52,500 bases of DNA from Symbiodinium natans (taxonomy: Eukaryota; Sar; Dinophyceae; Suessiales; Symbiodiniaceae), in contig CAJNDS010002676.1 of assembly GCA_905221605.1 (NCBI GenBank), positions 25,001-77,500 of the forward strand. The letters run 5' to 3'. The notes under the pieces are model-generated. The model was not told the origin of the DNA. It worked only from the letters and a program-made list of their open reading frames with translations, and made no database searches. Position numbers and translations under genes: made by a program. Positions within the stretch are counted from its first letter, which is position 1. Each line of letters begins with the position of its first letter. Of this stretch, positions 46,848-52,500 are shown one piece after another.

Positions 46848-46962
46848 GTACATGGGTGGTTGTCAAAATTCCTGTCTCTTTTTGGATCCCTATTATAATA
46901 CGGCACCTAGTATTTAGGGTACCCCAAAAAGGGACCATAATTTTGACAACCACCCATGTGTA
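46848..46962 (+). mobile_element. Inverted-repeat element (family N), near-perfect ends
   Basis: CATGGGTGGTTGTCAAAATT at 46851-46870 has its exact reverse complement at 46938-46957. The interior CTTTTTGGATCCC and GGGTACCCCAAAAAGGGACC gives further pairing. A diverged relative may be at 4130-4235. Confidence 0.85.
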
Positions 46963-46969
46963 CACACGC

Positions 46970-47165
46970 ACACACACATATATATCTACAGATATATACA
47001 CATACACTGGTACACGATAGATATTGCGTACATGCGTACGCATACTTTATGTTGCTTCTAGTTCCTGGTGTATCTAGAAGGCAGTATGCATATATATATA
47101 TATATATATATATGTAGATACACACACATATGCAAATATATATATATATATATGCACACACACAC
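46970..47165. repeat. CA/TA compound microsatellites
   Basis: Two blocks (46966-47005 and 47085-47168) of alternating CA and TA around unique DNA; they encode low-complexity translations on the minus strand that I disregard. Confidence 0.9.
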
Positions 47166-48329
47166 ACATTTTGTTGTTATTTACAGTATTACTACTTTTT
47201 GACACTTTCGTCTATACAGGTTTAAGGCTTTAAGCCTGTAGTACGTATGCAAAGCTGCCGTAGCCAGGTCGAAATCGGCTATCCTTTTTCCATCTCGGCG
47301 CGGGCGGAGCAGTTGGGAGCCCCAAGAATCATGGGTTCCCCTACCGCCCCCCCCCCCCCCCCCCGGGTTCCACCCCCCTAACTAAGGCTATTGAGGAAGA
47401 ATGAAGCCTCTGTCAGGTTATTTAAGGGGGGAACTTAGGACGGCGAGTATAGAGGGGGCAGTGACCCTAAACCCAACAACCCTAAACCCTAAACCCTAAA
47501 ACCCCACAACCCTAAACCCCACAACCCAAGACCCAACAACCCTAAACCCTAAACCCCTAAACCCCAAACCCTAAACCCTAAACCTAACAACCCTAAACCC
47601 TAAACCCTACAACCCTAAACCCCAAGCCCCTAAACCCCACAACCCTAAACCCCTCAACCAAAAACCCCTCAAACCCCATAACCCTACACCCCTAAACCCC
47701 AAATCCTAAACCCTAAATCCAGCAACCCGAAACCCCTAAACCCTAAACCCTATAACCCTAAACCCTAAAACCCGAAACCCTAAACCTTTCCGAGGACCAA
47801 AGGGCGAGTGGGCATCCAGGCACCGCCAGGGTGCCGGCCCCGGCACAGTTCGTTTAGGGTTCAGGGTTCAGGGTTTAGGGTTTAGGGTTTAGGGTGTAGG
47901 GTGTAGGGTGTAGGGGTTAGGGCTATAGGGTTTAGGGGTTTTAGGGGTTTAGGGTTTTAAGGGTTTTGGGGGTTTAAGAGGTTTAGGGGTTTAGGGGTGT
48001 AGGGGTTCAGGGGTTTCGGGGTTTAGGGTTTAGGGGTTTAGCGGTTTAGGGGTTTAGGGGTTCCGGGATTTAGGGGTTTAGGGGTTCAGGTGTTTAGGGG
48101 CTTAGGGTTTAGGGTTTAGGGACTAGGAATTAGGGATTAGGGTTTAGGGTTTAGGGTTAGAGGGTTTGGGGCTTTAGGGCCTCAGGGGCCTTATAGCGTT
48201 TAGGGCAGCTTAAGGCTACGGCCCACTACGCGCGGACCGTTCTAGCCCCCCTTGAAAGTCCAGGGAGTGTCCGGTTTAGAGGCCGAAGTTGCCCTAAACC
48301 CCAAACCCCAAACCCTAAACCCTAAACAG

Positions 48330-48574
48330 AAGCCCTTGTAAACTGGAGAGAAGCAGCCCCGTACAAGGAGCACTCCACTCCCCGATTATTCACAAGCGAT
48401 ACATTGCAGATCTCCAACACGCAGCACCCACTTGGCCCATGGACGACAAAGTTTGTGCTGGACCCCAACAATCCGGCCGAAGTACGCTACCGAGAAACTC
48501 TCGACAAGAAGAACGCGAAGGAGTCTCGCCGCAACGCCGGATTGGGTTCTGGGCACCCCAGACAAGTGCCTTAA
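48330..48574 (+). CDS. Long candidate exon, 80 codons, unknown product
   Basis: After CCCTAAACAG. The frame from 48332 is uninterrupted: ALVNWREAAPYKEHST, PRLFTSDTLQISNTQ, HPLGPWTTKFVLDPNNP, AEVRYRETLDKKNAKES, ending RQVP and TAA at 48572. Composition, charge pattern and length make this the best exon outside the RCC1-like gene. A donor such as GTTCTGGGC at 48546 could end it earlier. Two other frames are partly open downstream (DGLESNGVSDATNF at about 48640). Not recognised. Confidence 0.6.
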
Positions 48575-49320
48575 ACCGAAAAAAAGACGGTTGTGCACTG
48601 ACTGGCGGCTGCAAAGCGGGACGGCCTTTAGTCCGTGGTGATGGTTTAGAGTCTAACGGGGTCTCTGATGCCACCAACTTCTTAATGAATGTATATCAGG
48701 AGCCCTAAACCCTAAACCCCTAAACCCCTAAACCCCTAAACCCCTAAACCCCTAAACCCCTAAACCCCTAAACCCCTAAACCCCTAAACCCCTAAACCCC
48801 TACACCCCTAAACCCCTACACCCCTAAACCCCTAAACCCCTAAACCCCTAAACCCCTAAACCCCTAAACCCCTAAACCCCTAAACCCCTAAACCCCTAAA
48901 CCCCTAAACCCCTAAACCCCTAAGCCCTAAGCCCTAAACCCTAAACCCTAAGCCCTAAGCCCTAAACCCTAGCCCTAAACCCTAAACCCCAAGGAGAGCT
49001 AAGCTTCTCCTCAACTCTCCGTCCACAGGTCCAAAACCCGATAAAAACGACTCGGAATCCGCCTCACTCTAACCTCCCAATCCCGAAAGCTCTCGTTAAA
49101 GCTTAGCCTCAAACTCCCAGCCTAAGCCCTAAACCCCGAACCTAAACCCTAAACCCTAAACCCTAAACCCTAAACCCTAAACCCTAAACCCTAAACCCTA
49201 AACCCTAAACCCTAAACCCTAAACCCTAAACCCTAAACCCTAAACCCTAAACCCTAAACCCTAAACCCTAAACCCTAAACCCTAAACCCTAAACCCTAAA
49301 CCCTAAACCCTAAACCCTAA
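48575..49320. repeat. CCCCTAAA octamer array and pure CCCTAAA array
   Basis: 48705-48921 is about 27 copies of the octamer CCCCTAAA, nearly perfect (two with CCCCTACA). After drifted units and a unique spacer (49000-49120), 49140-49322 is about 26 perfect CCCTAAA heptamers. Confidence 0.95.
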
Positions 49321-49551
49321 ACGCAAAAAAAAAAACCACAAGAGGTCCGGGCTCGATCCAGAGAGGCCTGGGGTGCGGTGGGGGGGGGGTTTAGGGTTTA
49401 GGGTTTAGGGTTTAGGGTTTAGGGTTTAGGGTTCAAGAGCTCCTGGTCGAGCAGTTTCTCGTTTAGGCTCTGTGTTTAGAACATCGAAAAATACCCACCC
49501 ACCCGAAGTTCCCATAACATTAAGAAATAAAAAGTTTCTTCTTTTTATTAG
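49321..49551. other. A-run, spacer and G-strand array
   Basis: About 11 A at 49325, unique DNA, 9 G at 49380, seven TTTAGGG units 49389-49432, then AT-rich DNA ending in the pyrimidine-rich AAAGTTTCTTCTTTTTATTAG at 49531-49551, a strong 3' splice site. Confidence 0.7.
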
Positions 49552-49628
49552 GATGGTTCAATAACAAAATGAATGACTTCCACTTAACAAACGAGGAGGT
49601 GGAGATACTAAACCACGCGAGGCTTTGA
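49552..49628 (+). CDS. Candidate exon with the strongest acceptor
   Basis: Starts after TTCTTCTTTTTATTAG|G. The frame from 49554 reads WFNNKMNDFHLTNEEV then EILNHARL, TGA at 49626; the GAG|GTCTTG at 49629-49631 or an upstream GC may be the real donor. Base composition is more AT-rich than in the other exon candidates. Not recognised. Confidence 0.45.
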
Positions 49629-49713
49629 GGTCTTGAAATCCTAAACTGAGGCTCAAACCTTGAAAATTTTTTTTAAAAATGAAAAAACCCTGAAAAAAAG
49701 AAGGAGAAAAAAA

Positions 49714-50130
49714 GCCTGGGGTCCCCCCCCATTTGGGGTGTTTTTGGAAGCAAATTTTCCCTCATGGGGGGGTCGGAGTTCGAGGCAAGGGGGGGTCTCC
49801 GAAGATTGTTTTGCCTTTAAAATCGAAAAATGACCCCCCCCCTGACCAAAATCATTGTGAAAAAGGTCGCGGAAAAGTCTTGAAACACTTGAAAAACACA
49901 AAAACCCAGAAAACGAGAGGCCACCCAGAACCCTCGATTTCAGTACTAAAAATTCGCATTTTCATTGCGGGTCTAGGCCAAGCCTGAGGTCCTTTTTGGG
50001 GTGTTTTTTGAGGCAAACTTTCCCTCTCAAGGGGGTCTCCAAAGACTATTTTGCCTTTAAAATCCAAAAATACGACCCCCCCTTGACCGAAATTAGGCTG
50101 TGAAAAGGTCGCGGGGGCAGCTCAGAAAAA
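49714..50130 (+). repeat. Diverged tandem duplication, unit about 265 bp
   Basis: GCCTGGGGTC...TTTGGGGTGTTTTTGGAAGC, TTTTGCCTTTAAAATCG and GTGAAAAAGGTCGCGG at 49714-49875 recur at 49982-50112 as GCCTGAGGTC...TTTGGGGTGTTTTTTGAGGC, TTTTGCCTTTAAAATCC and GTGAAAAGGTCGCGG. Frames on both strands are open in parts but low in complexity. No gene called. Confidence 0.8.
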
Positions 50131-50215
50131 CCCTGAAAAAAACCCGAAGAAACATGGAAAAACCTTAAAAAACATTGAAAAACCTTGAAAAACCCTGAAA
50201 AACTTGAAAAAAAAC
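50131..50215. repeat. GAAAAACCCT/TTGAAAAAC-rich transition
   Basis: Short A-rich tandem words (TTGAAAAACCCTGAAAAAC) lead into the 80-bp satellite. Confidence 0.7.
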
Positions 50216-51935
50216 GGCGTTGAGGCCTTGAAACCCTAAACACAGGCCTTGAGGCCTTGAAACCCTAAACGCTGGGCCCTGAGGCCTTGAAACCCTAAAC
50301 GCTTGGCCCTGAAACCCTAAACACAGGCCCCTGAGGCCCTCAAACCCTAAACGCAGGCCCTGAGGCCCTGAAACCCTAAACACAGGCCCTGAGGCCTTGA
50401 AACCCTAAACGCTGGGCCCTGAGGCCTTGAAACCCTAAACACAGGCCCTGAGGCCTTGAAACCCTAAACGCTGGGCCCTGAAACCCTAAACACAGGCCCT
50501 GAGGCCCTGAAACCCTAAGCACAGGCCCTGAGGCCTTGAAACCCTAAACGCTGGTCCCTGAAACCCTAAACACAGGCCCTGAGGCCCTGAAACCCTAAAC
50601 ACAGGCTTTGAGGCCTTGAAACCCTAAACGCTGGGCCGTGAAACCCTAAACACAGGCCCTGAGGCCTTGAAACCCTAAACACAGGCTTTGAGGCCTTGAA
50701 ACCCTAAACGCTGGGCCCTGAAACCCTAAACGCAGGCCCTGAGGCCTTGAACCCTAAACACAGGCTTTGAGGCCTTGAAACCCGAAACGCTGGGCCCTGA
50801 AACCCTAAACACAGGCCCTGAGGCCCTGAAACCCTAAACACAGGCCCTGAGGCCTTGAAACCCTAAACGCTGGGCCCTGAAACCCTAAACACAGGCCCTG
50901 AGGCCCTGAAACCCTAAACACAGGCCCTGAGGCCTTGAAACCCTAAACGCTGGGGGGCCCTGAGGCCCTGAAACCCTAAACACAGGCCCTGAGGCCTTGA
51001 AGCCCTAAACACAGGCCCTGAGGCCCTGAAACCCTAAACACCCTGAGGCCTTGAAACCCTAAACGCTGGGCCCTGAAACCCTAAACACAGGCCCTGAAGC
51101 CTTGAAACCCGAAACGCTGGGCCCTGGAACCCTAAACACAGGCCCTGAGGCCCTGAAACCCTAAACACAGGCCCTGAGGCCTTGAAACCCTAAACACAGG
51201 CCCTGAGGCCTTGAAACCCTAAACGCTGGGCCCTGAAACCCTAAACACAGGCCCTGAGGCCCTGAAACCCTAAACCCAGGCCCTGAGGCCTTGAAACCCT
51301 AAACGCTGGGCCCTGAAACCCTAAACACAGGCCCTGAGGCCCTGAAACCCTAAACACAGGCTTTGAGGCCTTGAAACCCTAAACGCTGGGCCCTGAAACC
51401 CTAAACACAAGCCCTGAGGCCCTGAAACCCTAAACACAGGCCCTAATACCTTGAAACCCTAAACGCTGGGCCCTGAAACCCTAAACACAGGCCCTGAGGC
51501 ACTGAAACCCTAAACACAGGCCCTGAGGCCTTGAAACCCTAAACGCTGGGCCCTGAAACCCTAAACACAGGCCCTGAGGCCCTGAAACCCTAAACACAGG
51601 CTTTGAGGCCTTGAAACCCTAAACGCTGGGCCCTGAAACCCTAAACACAGGCCCGGAGGCCCTGAAACCCTAAACACAGGCCCTGAGGCCTTGAAACCCT
51701 AACCGCTGGGCCCTGAAACCCTAAACACAGGCCCTGAGGCCCTGAAACCCTAAACACAGGCCCTGAAGCCTTGAAACCCTAAACGCTGGGCCCTGAAACC
51801 CTAAACACAGGCCCTGAGGCCCTGAAACCCTAAACACAGGCCCTGAGGCCTTGAAGCCCTAAACGCCATGCCTTGGCACCACCCTTGAGGCCCTGAAACC
51901 CTAAACGCCAGGCCTTGAGGCCCTGAAACCCTAAT
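50216..51935 (+). repeat. 80-bp higher-order satellite built on CCCTAAA
   Basis: Three subunits of about 30, 21 and 29 bp alternate: GGCCCTGAGGCCTTGAAA..CGCTG, GGCCCTGAAA..CACA and GGCCCTGAGGCCCTGAAA..CACA, each containing CCCTAAAC. The CGCTGGGCCCTG junction recurs every 80 bp exactly from 51221 through 51781. The 5' part (50216-50950) is less regular. About 21 periods in total. It also forms GGCCTGAGGCC-type dyads. Confidence 0.95.
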
Positions 51936-52000
51936 TAGGGTCTCAAGTGTTTAGGGTCTCAAGGGTTTAGGGGCTCAACGGTTTAGGGTCTCAAGGGCAT
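51936..52000. repeat. Junction: satellite to G-strand repeats
   Basis: CCCTAATTAGGG marks the switch from C- to G-strand orientation, followed by GTTTAGGGTCTCAAG-type units. Confidence 0.8.
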
Positions 52001-52004
52001 TGTG

Positions 52005-52385
52005 GGCCTTGGGCCTTGCCCACGAGTTTTTGGGCCTTGCCCACGAATACTTGGGCCTTGCCCACGAATATTTGGGCCTTGCCCACGAATACTTGGGCCT
52101 TGCCCACGAATATTTGGGCCTTGCCCACGAATATTTGGGCCTTGCCCACGAATATTTGGGCCTTGCCCACGAATATTTGGGCCTTGCCCACGAATTTTCG
52201 GGCCTTGCCCACGAACCAGCAAGGCCCAAAAATTCGTGGGCAAGGCCCAAAAATTCGTGGGCAAGGCCCAAAAATTCGTGGGCAAGGCCCAAAATCCGGA
52301 TTTTGGGCCTTGCCCACGAATATTTGGGCCTTGCCCACGAATCTTTGGGCCTTGCCCACGAATATTTGGGCCTTGCCCACGAATA
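52005..52385. repeat. 21-bp tandem array with an inverted central block
   Basis: The unit TTGGGCCTTGCCCACGAATA with one variable base is repeated about ten times forward (52008-52215), about three times inverted (52218-52285) and four times forward (52300-52385). The second inversion point is a perfect palindrome (half: ATTCGTGGGCAAGGCCCAAA and ATCC) centred at 52298. Because 21 is a multiple of three and the unit lacks stops, all frames are open; these are not genes. Confidence 0.95.
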
Positions 52386-52399
52386 CCATTAAGGTTTAT

Positions 52400-52500
52400 A
52401 ATTATATGGTAGGAAGGGTTTAGGGTTTTGGGTTTAGGGTTTAGGGTTTAGGGTTTAGGGTTTGGGGTTCAGGGTTTAGGGTTTAGGGTTTAGGGTTTAG
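52400..52500 (+). repeat. G-strand telomere-like array at the right end
   Basis: TTTAGGG repeats with a few TTTTGGG/TTTGGGG/TTCAGGG variants to the end of the window. Confidence 0.95.

Larger units (their letters stand above)
46319..48329. repeat. Telomere-like mosaic with microsatellites
   Basis: G-strand 46345-46375; degenerate C-strand 46530-46635; G-strand 46698-46765; C-strand 47460-47785 with frequent AACAACCCTAAACCC variants; G-strand 47855-48170 with many TTTAGGGG units; C-strand 48295-48327. TA/CA microsatellites 46970-47165. A poly-C run at 47348. 46668-46691 (after CATCTCACAG, before GTTCTTAGGG) and 47820-47851 are possible microexons. The spacers 47170-47340 and 48175-48290 hold nothing supported. 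Confidence 0.85.

Noticed and set aside
50165-50383. Minus-strand frame in the satellite
   Set aside because: Encoded by the GGCCTGAGG/CCCTAAAC repeat; it shifts and closes as the period changes.
50216-51935. Regular direct repeats as a CRISPR array
   Set aside because: There are no unique spacers; all parts of the 80-bp unit repeat, and the genome is eukaryotic.
51975-52423. Six overlapping open frames of 100-136 codons
   Set aside because: They are translations of the stop-free 21-bp repeat on both strands (GLAHEYL, WALPTNI, FGPCPRI); unit length divisible by three explains them.
1-52500. Spliced-leader RNA gene, tRNA, rRNA or snRNA genes
   Set aside because: I looked for the dinoflagellate spliced-leader core (CCGTAGCCATTTTGGCTC) and obvious tRNA or rRNA segments by eye and saw none; a covariance-model scan would be decisive.
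1-52500. Land-plant origin from the TTTAGGG telomere type
   Set aside because: The GA-AG intron, the Ubl-RCC1 repeat gene and the density of introners fit dinoflagellates better; no plant-type gene or transposon was seen.

Overview
Organism. The window looks like nuclear DNA of a dinoflagellate, most likely a symbiodiniacean or relative. Three things point there: Arabidopsis-type telomeric repeats (TTTAGGG/CCCTAAA); an intact ubiquitin-like plus RCC1-like repeat gene of a kind that is very common in those genomes (from memory, not searched); and an intron in it with the GA-AG splice borders known from dinoflagellates. No bacterial, organellar or viral genes were recognised.

Layout. Much of positions 1-49,400 is a mosaic of short telomere-like arrays, about 40-250 bp each, in both orientations, separated by GC-rich spacers of about 40-300 bp. 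One multi-domain gene sits at 1341-2943. Other likely coding DNA is scattered as small open pieces. These typically start after an AG (often AG|G) and stop at a GT that is often the first two bases of GTTTAGGG. Nearly all read on the plus strand. The common order is CCCTAAA array, exon-like piece, TTTAGGG array, so each putative intron starts with G-strand repeats and ends with C-strand repeats. Two somewhat unlike stretches are 25.56-26.84 kb (nearly telomere-free) and 30.65-32.04 kb (GC-rich, own repeated motif). From 49.5 kb the window changes to an AT-richer segment, an 80-bp higher-order satellite built on CCCTAAA (50.2-51.9 kb) and a 21-bp array with internal inversions (52.0-52.4 kb).

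Mobile elements. Many 75-160 bp elements with terminal inverted repeats lie among the arrays, in about a dozen families. Four have clear introner behaviour. One interrupts the RCC1-like gene with a 4-bp target duplication that supplies the GA donor. Three members of a second family (13.4, 26.0 and 36.8 kb) carry GT...AG at matching positions, and their removal joins two open frames.

Interpretation and limits. I read the mosaic as one or more plus-strand genes whose introns have been filled by telomeric repeats and introners. Each short exon call is weak alone: GC-rich DNA stays open for 20-40 codons quite often, and other frames are sometimes open too. The support is collective: splice borders, one strand, protein-like composition, and a few longer cases (44419-44682, 48330-48574, 25925-26255). 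Apart from the RCC1-like gene I recognise no product, and I cannot say which exons belong to the same gene.
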